This document shows, piece by piece, positions 55,249 through 63,030 of a stretch of DNA of 64,000 bases (positions within the stretch are counted from its first letter, which is position 1; the number at the start of each line of letters is the position of its first letter). The notes under the pieces are model-generated. The model was not told the DNA's origin. It ran no database searches and saw only the letters and a list, made by a program, of their open reading frames with translations. A program made the position numbers and the translations under genes. Origin of the DNA: Aegicerativicinus sediminis (GTDB lineage Bacteria; Bacteroidota; Bacteroidia; Flavobacteriales; Flavobacteriaceae); NCBI RefSeq assembly GCF_015476115.1, contig NZ_CP064295.1:2908001-2972000 (forward strand), given 5' to 3'.

Positions 55249-55547
55249 TCAATCCCCGGGCGCCAGCATAACGAACAAGAGAATGGAATTAAAACGTTTA
55301 CATAGGTGGAGAAAACATGGCCTATCGAGAAAAATCTTGAAAATCAAGGCAGCAGGGAAAAGGCCTGGGATGAAATACTGTCTGAGCGCAGCGAGTTGTG
55401 TTTCATCCGTGGCGGGGGATGCCGTAGCATTTTTTTAGATTTTTATCGTAAGCCTAGACTTTTTTGTTTCTTTTTTTGGCGATGCAAATCCAATGGATTC
55501 ATTCATACAATAATTGATAAATATTAGATAATGAATAAAAAAGAAAG
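55249..55547 (+). repeat. Composite repeat element, copy 2 (conserved ends, variable middle)
   Basis: Ends match the element at 53103-53371 (left CCCCGGGCGCCAGCATAACG; right the 105-bp repeat). The middle is unrelated and contains a hairpin GGATGAAA/TTTCATCC (55368-55375, 55401-55408) enclosing CTGAGCGCAGCGAG. Confidence 0.7.
55443..55547 (+). repeat. 105-bp direct repeat, right copy
   Basis: Pairs with 53267-53371 (three mismatches by eye). With its partner it encloses the dehydrogenase gene. Confidence 0.92.
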
Positions 55548-55778
55548 GAAAGTAGTTTAAATTAATATTTCGAATCTTTAATTTTCTTCAATTTCAGATA
55601 AAACCTAGTATTTTTAAACCTATAATGATTTTAAATGAACATACAAAAACACAGTTTTTTAGTAATAATTGGAGCACGTTCAACAATAAAATATTATACC
55701 TTTTATCCAAAGTCGAAAGGCGGCAATTTCTAATGCCAACCTGAAAGCCTCAATAGTAATGTAAGCATGATGCAGAAA

Positions 55779-55982
55779 TAACCGAAGGTTTTCAGGAATA
55801 GCTGCAAATCAAGCTTTGGTTGAGACCAAAATACATTTTGGTCGAAAGCACCTTGTGCAGCAAGCTAGCACTTGCGCAGTAAAAAGAGCATAAAGCGATA
55901 GATTTGTCAGCGGTTGTGCTTCAGCACAAATTTCCTAAAACATTCTTGATTTTTGGGGTACTTTTTTATCAAGAAAAAATAC
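55779..55982 (+). repeat. Hairpin-rich dispersed repeat, copy B
   Basis: Same orientation as copy C. Starts TAACCGAAGGTTTTCAGGAA; has the inner hairpin TTGTGC-TTCA-GCACAA (55914-55929) and the terminal hairpin with loop ATCAAG, slightly damaged by loss of one G. It carries an extra insert with a near-perfect GACCAAAAT/ATTTTGGTC palindrome (55824-55843). Confidence 0.85.
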
Positions 55983-56184
55983 GATAAAGAAAACTCTGAA
56001 TCATTTATTTACTACGATTTCAAATAAATCCTAGAAACTTTAATCTCGGTAAGATTTTAAATGAGTATTGAAAAACATAGAAATTCTGGAAGGCCATATA
56101 TGAGGACTGGAAATTTATTAACAAGCATTATAATTTAAATATTTACTTTACCATTTCAAACCATGCGAATATTCGATGTAAGGC

Positions 56185-56344
56185 TAACCGAAGGTTTTCA
56201 GAAATAGCTGCAAATCAAGCGACACTGCGTTTGCGCAGCAAAAAGAGCATAAAGCGAAAGATTTGTCAGCGGTTGTGCTTCAGCACAAATTTCCTATAAA
56301 CCTTCTTGATTTTTTGCTTCATTTTGTATCAAGACAAAATGAAG
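56185..56344 (+). repeat. Hairpin-rich dispersed repeat, copy C
   Basis: Starts TAACCGAAGGTTTTCAGAAA. The inner hairpin TTGTGC-TTCA-GCACAA is at 56273-56288. The terminal hairpin (56317-56344) is CTTCATTTTGT / ACAAAATGAAG around ATCAAG: perfect 11 bp, although five of the eleven pairs differ from copy A. Lies 65 bases before the epimerase ATG. Confidence 0.88.
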
Positions 56345-56409
56345 AGAGATAAAAAACTATCCAACTTTTCAAATAAAACCTAGTATTTTTAATCCCAGAA
56401 ACCCATTCA

Positions 56410-57369
56410 ATGCAAATAGAAAAATATAATTTCCTAATAACTGGAGGTGCAGGTTTTATAGGATCTAATATTGTAAAATCTTTAATAGACCATAAAGCCA
56501 AAAAAGTCCGAGTCCTCGACAACTTCTCCAACGGCTATAAAAAAAACATAGAACCATTTATAGGGTTAACAAACTTTGAACTTATTGAAGGAGATATCAG
56601 GGATTTAGAAACCTGCAAAAAAGCAATGGAAGACATGGATTACGTCTCCCACCAGGCAGCATTGGGGTCCGTCCCTCGCTCTATCGAAGATCCGTCCACG
56701 ACCAACGCAGTTAATAGCGACGGCTTTTTAAATATGCTGATAGCCTTAAAAGAATCGAAAACCGTCAAACGCATGGTTTATGCTGCTTCTAGCTCTACTT
56801 ACGGAGATAGCAAGGAACTTCCCAAAAAAGAAGAAAATATTGGTAAACCCTTGTCGCCTTATGCAGTCACCAAATTGGTCAATGAATTGTATGCTGATGT
56901 GTTTGGTAAAACCTATGGAACAGACACCATCGGACTTCGTTATTTCAACGTATTTGGACCTAACCAAAGTCCAAACGGACCCTATGCGGCCGTAATCCCA
57001 TTGTTTATGGAAGCCTTAAAAACGGACAACCCACCAATCATAAATGGCGATGGTGAACAAACCCGTGATTTCACCTATGTAGACAATGCAGTTCAAGCCA
57101 ATATAAAGGGGTTGTTTGCCTCTAAAGAAGCTGCCAATGAAGTATTTAATGTGGCTTGTGGAGAGCGTATTTCAGTCAATCAATTATGGCAATACCTTAA
57201 GGAGGCTGCAAATTCCAATTTAGAACCAAATTATGGGCCTCCAAGGCAAGGTGATGTAAGGGATTCCTTAGCAGATATTTCAAAGGCGCATCGATTAATG
57301 GGGTATCAGCCTACCGTTACCGTTAAAGAGGGGCTGAAGCAAACATGGCACTGGTTTAAAAACCAATAA
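56410..57369 (+). CDS. UDP-HexNAc 4-epimerase (WbpP/TviC-like SDR)
   Basis: A 319-residue extended SDR. Rossmann GGAGFIGSN (12-20), active site S129/Y151-x3-K155 (YAVTK), and the WbpP/TviC-typical HQAALGSVPRSIEDP (81-95) and FNVFGPNQSPNGPYAAVIPL. Interconverts UDP-GlcNAc(A) and UDP-GalNAc(A). It is the natural partner of the dehydrogenase at 53499-54791, although that gene is on the other strand and separated by 1.6 kb of repeats. The FkbM gene follows after 10 bases. Confidence 0.92.
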   Translation: MQIEKYNFLITGGAGFIGSNIVKSLIDHKAKKVRVLDNFSNGYKKNIEPFIGLTNFELIEGDIRDLETCKKAMEDMDYVSHQAALGSVPRSIEDPSTTNAVNSDGFLNMLIALKESKTVKRMVYAASSSTYGDSKELPKKEENIGKPLSPYAVTKLVNELYADVFGKTYGTDTIGLRYFNVFGPNQSPNGPYAAVIPLFMEALKTDNPPIINGDGEQTRDFTYVDNAVQANIKGLFASKEAANEVFNVACGERISVNQLWQYLKEAANSNLEPNYGPPRQGDVRDSLADISKAHRLMGYQPTVTVKEGLKQTWHWFKNQ

Positions 57370-57379
57370 ATTAGAGAGT

Positions 57380-58225
57380 TTGAAAAAACGGTGGAAGGAA
57401 CTTCTTGCGAAATTTGGTTTACTAAATCAATCAAAAATTTTTTATAATAAGATCAGAAATATCCCTTTTACAAATCGAAAGGAATGGAAGCTTCATTATA
57501 AAGAACTTCGTTTAAAATTTGATACTTCTGACTCCTATTCCCACACCTGGTTTTATCCGAGATATGGTTATGGTAAAATACACGAACCCGTAACTACAGA
57601 CTTATTTTCGAAATACTCAAAAAAGGACAGTATTGTTATTGATGTGGGAGCCCATCTTGGCTATTTCAGTTGTATTGCGTCCAAATTGGCACCTAAAGGT
57701 AAAGTGTATGCCTTTGAAGTTGACCCACTAGCCTACAGACTTACTCAAAACAATGTAGCTTTAAATAAACTCTATAATGTGGAAGTTTATAACACAGCCA
57801 TTTCTAATACTAACGAAGGTGTGAGCATTAATGCATTAATAACTCCTAATCCAGGAATTGTGATTAATAAAATAACCCAAGAGAAGGTGGTTAAAATTCC
57901 AAGTACCACTTTAGATCAATTCTGTACTGAAAACCATATAAGTCCTGAATTAATTAAAATAGATGTGGAAGGGGCAGAATTTCTTGTTTTAGAGGGAATG
58001 AAAAACTTGTTGTCAAGGGAAAAAATGGTCATTATTTTGGAAATCCATCCATCCCATTTAAAGCGGCATTTTAATACAGATCCTTCAAAGGTAATTGATA
58101 GGTTAAATGAGGCAGGTTTTAAATGTGGTCTTGTGGATCATCGAAATAAAGACGCAAATTTTATTGAGGTTACCCCAAAAGACATTTTAAAACATAATAC
58201 TTTACTTCTCTGCATTAAGCAATAA
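57380..58225 (+). CDS. FkbM-family methyltransferase
   Basis: A 281-residue protein with TTG start 10 bases after the epimerase gene. The FkbM SAM fold is clear: VIDVGAHLGYFSCIASKLAP (motif I), VYAFEVDPLAYRLTQNNVAL, the IKIDVEGAEFLVLEGMKNLL motif and VIILEIHPSH. FkbM proteins O-methylate sugars or polyketides; in this setting a glycan-modifying methylase is likely. Confidence 0.88.
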   Translation: MKKRWKELLAKFGLLNQSKIFYNKIRNIPFTNRKEWKLHYKELRLKFDTSDSYSHTWFYPRYGYGKIHEPVTTDLFSKYSKKDSIVIDVGAHLGYFSCIASKLAPKGKVYAFEVDPLAYRLTQNNVALNKLYNVEVYNTAISNTNEGVSINALITPNPGIVINKITQEKVVKIPSTTLDQFCTENHISPELIKIDVEGAEFLVLEGMKNLLSREKMVIILEIHPSHLKRHFNTDPSKVIDRLNEAGFKCGLVDHRNKDANFIEVTPKDILKHNTLLLCIKQ

Positions 58226-58231
58226 ACAAGT

Positions 58232-58261
58232 TTGTACTTTTCTTTGGCATCCTTATCTTAG
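58232..58261 (+). promoter_or_regulatory. Possible promoter of the ABC exporter genes
   Basis: TTG (58232-58234), 19 bases, TATCTTAG (58254-58261; one mismatch to TAnnTTTG), 19 bases before the Wzm ATG. The stretch also contains TACTTTTCTTTG, an echo of the repeat arm at 54928. Confidence 0.4.
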
Positions 58262-58279
58262 CTTCCCAAAGCTATTAAC

Positions 58280-59164
58280 ATGCCTCAATCCCAAATGGAA
58301 AACCAAATAGAGGATCCTTGGTTATACACTATTTCTTCTAAGCATAAACTTTTAAGTATAAACTTTAAGGAGATATGGCGCTATAGAGACTTGCTTTTTT
58401 TATTTGTTAAACGAGATGTCACAACCGTCTATAAACAGACCGTTTTAGGACCACTATGGTATTTAATTCAACCATTGTTGACCTCTGTTATATTTACATT
58501 AGTTTTCAATAATTTAGGTAGTATTAAAACGGGAGGGGTGCCTCCATTTTTATTCAACTTGGCTGGGATTACTGCATGGAATTATTTTAGTGCCTGTTTT
58601 ACTGGTGCCTCAGGAACTTTTAGAGCCAATGCCGCCATATTTGGTAAGGTATATTTTCCAAGGGTTATTATGCCCATGTCTATTACTATTTCCAATTTAT
58701 TAAAGTTTGGAATCCAAATGGCTATTTTTAGTGGGTTTTATATATATTATGCCTTAGTAAAAGAAGCCCCAATATCAATTAATATAAACATAGTTTTATT
58801 TCCTGTATACATTTTAATAATGGCTCTAATGGGCTTAGGTCTGGGCATGCTAATTTCCACCTTAACAACCAAATACCGAGACCTTAATGTGCTTTTGGGT
58901 TTTGGAATTTCTTTGCTTATGTACATGTCCGCGGTACCGTACCCTGTTTCGGAAGCGAGGGCTAAATTTCCGGAATTAGTGGCTAGATTGGTAGAATTCA
59001 ATCCACTGACCCAAATTATTGAAGGGTTTCGGTTTATGCTGTTAAATTCTGGTACATTTTCATGGAACGGATTTATTTATACATTTTTACTGAGTTTGAT
59101 TCTATTTTTTGCGGGACTTATGGTGTTTAACCAAACTGAGCGAAAATTTATTGATACTGTATAA
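58280..59164 (+). CDS. Polysaccharide ABC exporter permease (Wzm-like)
   Basis: A 294-residue ABC-2 type membrane protein with about six hydrophobic segments and a polar N-terminus of about 60 residues. Typical early motif: RDLLFLFVKRDVTTVYKQTV followed by LGPLWYLIQPLLTSVIFTLV, then KVYFPRVIMPM and the C-terminal FNPLTQIIEGFRFML. Exports lipid-linked O-antigen or teichoic-acid-like glycans with the ATPase encoded next; stop and start overlap by one base (TAATG). Confidence 0.93.
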   Translation: MPQSQMENQIEDPWLYTISSKHKLLSINFKEIWRYRDLLFLFVKRDVTTVYKQTVLGPLWYLIQPLLTSVIFTLVFNNLGSIKTGGVPPFLFNLAGITAWNYFSACFTGASGTFRANAAIFGKVYFPRVIMPMSITISNLLKFGIQMAIFSGFYIYYALVKEAPISININIVLFPVYILIMALMGLGLGMLISTLTTKYRDLNVLLGFGISLLMYMSAVPYPVSEARAKFPELVARLVEFNPLTQIIEGFRFMLLNSGTFSWNGFIYTFLLSLILFFAGLMVFNQTERKFIDTV

Positions 59165-60441
59165 TGGGAAGGGTTATTCTTAAGGCAGAATATATAAGTA
59201 AACAATACCGTCTTGGGTTGGTGGGTACAGGTACATTGTCCCACGATCTAAACCGTTGGTGGCATAGAATAAGAGGGAAAGAGGATCCCTATTTAAAAAT
59301 AGGGGCTGCAAACGATAGAAGTAAAAAACAAGCAACAGATTATGTCTGGGCTTTAAAGGATATCAATTTTGAAGTAGAGCAAGGAGAGGTGCTCGGTATT
59401 ATTGGTAAAAATGGAGCTGGTAAATCTACTCTTCTAAAGATATTATCACGAGTAACCTCACCAACCACTGGTGAAATTAAATCCCGTGGCCGGATAGCTT
59501 CGTTATTGGAAGTCGGTACGGGCTTTCATCCCGAATTAACAGGTAGGGAAAACATTTATTTAAATGGTGCCATTTTGGGTATGACCAAACAAGAAATCCG
59601 TTCTAAGGAAGAAGAAATTGTAGATTTTAGCGGTTGCGAAGGCTATATTGACACGCCGGTAAAACGCTATTCTTCTGGCATGAGGGTTAGACTAGCCTTT
59701 GCGGTAGCTGCATTTTTAGAACCTGATATTTTGGTTGTGGATGAAGTCTTGGCTGTCGGCGATGCGGAGTTCCAAAAAAAAGCAGTTGGAAAAATGCAGG
59801 ATATTAGCCAAGGGGAAGGACGCACGGTTTTATTTGTAAGCCATAACATGGCTGCGGTAAAAAGTTTATGTACTAGAGCTTTGGTGTTGGAAAACGGAAA
59901 AGTTGTTTTTAATGGACAAACCGAGTCAGCGGTTGGTTTATATTTAAAATGCGATATTGATTCATCTGTTTCTTTGGCTGACAGATTAGATAGAAAGGGT
60001 GACGGCCGAATAAAATTTTCGAGAATAGAAATTTTTAACTTAAATGAAGAATTGGTTGATTCTGTAATTTCTGGGGAGTTCTTAAAACTTAGATTGTTTT
60101 TCGAGCAATTTGAAGATATAAATGGTAAGTTAATTTTTGGCTTTGAAATTAAAGATCAAAATGAGGAGTTGAAAGGAATGTTTGTATCTGATGAGAAGAA
60201 TCTAAATATCAATAGTTATATCGATCAAGGTTATATTGATATTGTATTTGATAGATTCATGTTAAGGGGTGGTAGTTATTTTTTTAAGTTTTTAATTTCT
60301 GAAAAAGATACAAGAAAAGAAAATCAATTAGACAATTTGGATAGAGCCTATACCCTAAATGTGTTGCCGGGAGATATTTATAATATTGGTAGAACAAATA
60401 GATCCTACAATGCTTATTTTATTGATTGCAAATTAGAATAA
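59164..60441 (+). CDS. Polysaccharide ABC exporter ATPase with C-terminal glycan-binding domain (Wzt-like)
   Basis: A 425-residue protein. The N-terminal ATPase (about 1-260) has Walker A GKNGAGKST, signature RYSSGMRVRLAFAVA, Walker B ILVVDEVLAVGD and H-loop VSHNMA. The C-terminal about 150 residues form a beta-rich Wzt_C-like domain (RLFFEQFEDINGKLIFGFEI ... GSYFFKFLISEKD) that normally recognises the end of the finished glycan. The DNA of this last part is clearly more A+T-rich than the ATPase half. Coupled to the permease gene. Confidence 0.93.
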   Translation: MGRVILKAEYISKQYRLGLVGTGTLSHDLNRWWHRIRGKEDPYLKIGAANDRSKKQATDYVWALKDINFEVEQGEVLGIIGKNGAGKSTLLKILSRVTSPTTGEIKSRGRIASLLEVGTGFHPELTGRENIYLNGAILGMTKQEIRSKEEEIVDFSGCEGYIDTPVKRYSSGMRVRLAFAVAAFLEPDILVVDEVLAVGDAEFQKKAVGKMQDISQGEGRTVLFVSHNMAAVKSLCTRALVLENGKVVFNGQTESAVGLYLKCDIDSSVSLADRLDRKGDGRIKFSRIEIFNLNEELVDSVISGEFLKLRLFFEQFEDINGKLIFGFEIKDQNEELKGMFVSDEKNLNINSYIDQGYIDIVFDRFMLRGGSYFFKFLISEKDTRKENQLDNLDRAYTLNVLPGDIYNIGRTNRSYNAYFIDCKLE

Positions 60442-60442
60442 C

Positions 60443-61138
60443 ATGAAACTTCTTATTGTCGGGTGTGAAAGGTCTGGAACAACAATAATTTCAAAATTAC
60501 TTAGTCAGGGGTCTGGGGCTAATTTATTAAATGACCCCATAGAATCCTGGTATCTATATCCGTTAATTAGGGTAATCGGTATTCGCGGATTCTCACTTTC
60601 TATGGTTTTCAAACTTTGGAAATATAAAATAGTTAAGGTGCCGGGTTTTGCAACAATATTGCCGGAGCTAAGAAAAATTCATCCTTTACCATATAAGATT
60701 GTATATATAGTGCGAGACCCAAGAGATAATTATTCTGCTATTAAAGAAAGACTCAGTCAAGATTTAAATGGACTTTATTTAAATATCCATTATTTAAATA
60801 AAAAGGGTAAGAGTATTTGTGAGAATATCTCATATAGATGGGATTCATATTTACAGTTTGCAATGGATTATTCTAATAATTATAAAGAAGATATACTCTT
60901 TGTTCGCTATGAGGATTTTTTAAAGGATAAAATAAAAATTTTGCAAAAAATAGCTGTATTCTCAAAATTGAATTTTAATTCTAATATGATTACAAATGAT
61001 CTCGATAAACAAATTAACAAAAGTTGGTCTAACAAAATTTATGGAGCAGGAAGATATAAAAATGAATTAACAGATGATGAAATTGAAACTGTTGAAAGAA
61101 TAACCATTGAAAAGATGAAAAGATTCAATTATATTTAA
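60443..61138 (+). CDS. Sulfotransferase-like protein
   Basis: A 231-residue PAPS-dependent sulfotransferase fold: the 5'-phosphosulfate loop IVGCERSGTTII (4-15) and the 3'-phosphate motif YIVRDPRDNYSAI (near 90-102), with LFVRYEDFLKDK near 155. It would transfer sulfate to a sugar of the polymer. The gene is very A+T-rich (14 G+C in bases 60841-60900 by hand count) and is packed between wzt and the methyltransferase (1-base gap and 1-base overlap). Confidence 0.85.
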   Translation: MKLLIVGCERSGTTIISKLLSQGSGANLLNDPIESWYLYPLIRVIGIRGFSLSMVFKLWKYKIVKVPGFATILPELRKIHPLPYKIVYIVRDPRDNYSAIKERLSQDLNGLYLNIHYLNKKGKSICENISYRWDSYLQFAMDYSNNYKEDILFVRYEDFLKDKIKILQKIAVFSKLNFNSNMITNDLDKQINKSWSNKIYGAGRYKNELTDDEIETVERITIEKMKRFNYI

Positions 61139-61923
61139 TGAAAGATTCCTTAGAATTTTATAATCAATTTGATAAAAAACTTATTACAGATTTTGTTTTA
61201 GGAAATAAACGTATTGAAAAGGCCATAAAAAATCTAGGTTCTAGGATTCCAAATCATTCTGATAATATTTTAGACATTGGGTGCGGCATAGGGTGGAGTA
61301 CTTATGAATTTGCAAAAATTTATAAAAACGCTCAAGTTGAAGGAATTGATTTAAGTCCAGTTTTAATTGAAATAGCAAGCAAACTTTTTAAAAGGGAAAA
61401 TTTACGCTATGCAAATTTTGATATAACCCGTGATATCCCCCAGAAAGAATATGATGCCATAATAATGATTGATGTTTATGAGCACATTCCTGTTGTGGAA
61501 AGATTAAATTTTCATAGGTTTTTAAAGACCTTAATAAGGCAAAAAGGTCAATTGTTGGTGTCTTGCCCAACTAAATTCCATCAGGATTATTTACGAAAAT
61601 ATAACCCCGATGGGCTTCAACCAGTTGATGAGGATGTAGAAATAGATGATATACAAATAATGGCAAGGAATATTGGCGGTGAACTAGTTTATTTTGAATA
61701 TCAAACGGTTTGGAGAACAAATGATTATTTCCATTGTGCTATTGAAATTTCGCCTCAATACTCCAAGTTTAGTTCGAAGAAAGGAAATAGAATAATTTTA
61801 GAGACTCCGTTGAAAAGAAAGGAACTAGTCAAATCAGTTTTTGGCAATTTGTACTCTATTCCTACAGGAAAAGAAAGTGGCTTCCTCTCAGTTGTAAAGA
61901 AAATAAAAAAGAAATTGCGATAA
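61138..61923 (+). CDS. Class I SAM-dependent methyltransferase
   Basis: A 261-residue enzyme. Motif I ILDIGCGIGWSTYEFAKIY, post-I VEGIDLSP, motif IV AIIMIDVYEHIP and LLVSCPTKFH are those of small-molecule or sugar methyltransferases. Its A of ATG overlaps the sulfotransferase stop. Likely acts on the polysaccharide, for example capping the non-reducing end as in Wzt-dependent systems; the target is unknown. Confidence 0.88.
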   Translation: MKDSLEFYNQFDKKLITDFVLGNKRIEKAIKNLGSRIPNHSDNILDIGCGIGWSTYEFAKIYKNAQVEGIDLSPVLIEIASKLFKRENLRYANFDITRDIPQKEYDAIIMIDVYEHIPVVERLNFHRFLKTLIRQKGQLLVSCPTKFHQDYLRKYNPDGLQPVDEDVEIDDIQIMARNIGGELVYFEYQTVWRTNDYFHCAIEISPQYSKFSSKKGNRIILETPLKRKELVKSVFGNLYSIPTGKESGFLSVVKKIKKKLR

Positions 61924-61926
61924 GTT

Positions 61927-63030
61927 ATGAATATTGCAATTTTTTCGCCTAACAAAGATGCTTATTCAGAAACTTTTATTAAAGCGCATATAGACCATCT
62001 TAAAGATGATGTTTATCACTATTATGGTAAAAACGGCAAAATTAAGTTGGCTAATCACCAAATGGTTTCCAAACCAGTTGCATTTATTTTAAGGGTTTGG
62101 AGGAAGTTACGTAACAAAAGCTACACTGAATTAAACAATCATAAGGTGTATCAATCATTAACACATCACAATATTGATGTGTTATTAATTGAATATGGGA
62201 GTCACGCCTTTAAATTATTACCATTTTTAAATAAGGTAAAAATTCCTTGGGTAGTCCATTTTCATGGGTACGATGCATATGTTAATTCAGTTATAAAAGA
62301 TGCCAATAACTATGCGGAAGTTTTTAAGTCTGCTACTAAGATAATTGCGGTATCCCAAGACATGATGCAAAAGATAATATCCCTTGGATGCCCAAAGGAT
62401 AAAATGGTTTACAATCCATACGGTCCAAATCCGAGATTCAGTAGTGTTGAAGCAAACTTTAAAAGTCAACAATTATTTGCTTTAGGTCGATTTACAGAAA
62501 AAAAAGCACCACAATTAACCATACAAGCGTTCGCAAATGTTGTGGCAAAATACCCTAATGCTACATTATTTATGGGTGGTAAAGGGAAATTACTGAAATC
62601 TTGTAAAGATTTGGTGAAAAAATTAGAAATTGAAGAAAATGTTGAATTTTTAGGTCAACTAGGACCTGCGGAAATCGAACATTACTTTGCTAACTCAATT
62701 GCTTTTGTACAACATTCAGTAACCGCAGAGAATGGGGATAAAGAAGGTACACCTGTCGCCATATTAGAGGCCTCCTCGGCTGGTTTACCAATAATTGCTA
62801 CACGTCATGCAGGAATTAAGGACACCGTAATAGAGGGTAAAACGGGCTTATTGTGCGATGAGAGAGACATTACTGCCATGGCCAAAAACATAGAACAGAT
62901 TATAGGAAATCCTGAATTCGCCAAGGAAACGGGGAGAGAAGGAAGACGGTTCATTCAACAAAATTTTAGTTTAGAAAAACATATTTCTACCTTGCAGGAC
63001 ATCTTGGCTACAGCATGCAAAACCCCTTAG
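61927..63030 (+). CDS. GT4-family glycosyltransferase
   Basis: A 367-residue GT-B enzyme. N-terminal acceptor domain with VHFHGYDAYVNSV; C-terminal nucleotide-sugar domain with FALGRFTEKKAPQLTIQAF, NVEFLGQLGP and the E-x7-E motif in EGTPVAILEASSAGLPIIAT. Similar to WcaL-type enzymes of exopolysaccharide loci. It overlaps the next gene by 16 bases. Confidence 0.9.
   Translation: MNIAIFSPNKDAYSETFIKAHIDHLKDDVYHYYGKNGKIKLANHQMVSKPVAFILRVWRKLRNKSYTELNNHKVYQSLTHHNIDVLLIEYGSHAFKLLPFLNKVKIPWVVHFHGYDAYVNSVIKDANNYAEVFKSATKIIAVSQDMMQKIISLGCPKDKMVYNPYGPNPRFSSVEANFKSQQLFALGRFTEKKAPQLTIQAFANVVAKYPNATLFMGGKGKLLKSCKDLVKKLEIEENVEFLGQLGPAEIEHYFANSIAFVQHSVTAENGDKEGTPVAILEASSAGLPIIATRHAGIKDTVIEGKTGLLCDERDITAMAKNIEQIIGNPEFAKETGREGRRFIQQNFSLEKHISTLQDILATACKTP

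Larger units (their letters stand above)
55592..56400 (+). repeat. Thrice-repeated A+T-rich motif interleaved with hairpin elements
   Basis: TTTCAAATAAAACCTAG or close variants start at 55592, 56018 and 56367, each followed by A/T-rich DNA; the first two are also followed by GATTTTAAATGA. Each lies beside hairpin element copies B and C, suggesting tandem duplication of a 350-430 bp intergenic unit in front of the epimerase gene. Confidence 0.65.
54792..56409. other. Repeat-filled intergenic spacer right of the dehydrogenase gene
   Basis: 1618 bases with no credible gene. It holds a candidate -7 box, a 12-bp inverted repeat (54928-54960), a CATTCTGAGCG-type element (55152-55217), composite element copy 2 (55249-55547), hairpin elements B and C, and a thrice repeated short A+T-rich motif. 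Scattered stretches between these show no motif I recognise. Confidence 0.7.

Noticed and set aside
55220-55527. Two overlapping plus-strand ORFs of 72-73 codons in the right spacer
   Set aside because: Both lie in composite element copy 2, read through its hairpin and the direct repeat, and look unlike proteins.
52861-56409. CRISPR array or tRNA cluster in the repeat region
   Set aside because: Repeats are few, long, irregularly spaced and differ in orientation; no spacers of equal length and no cloverleaf.
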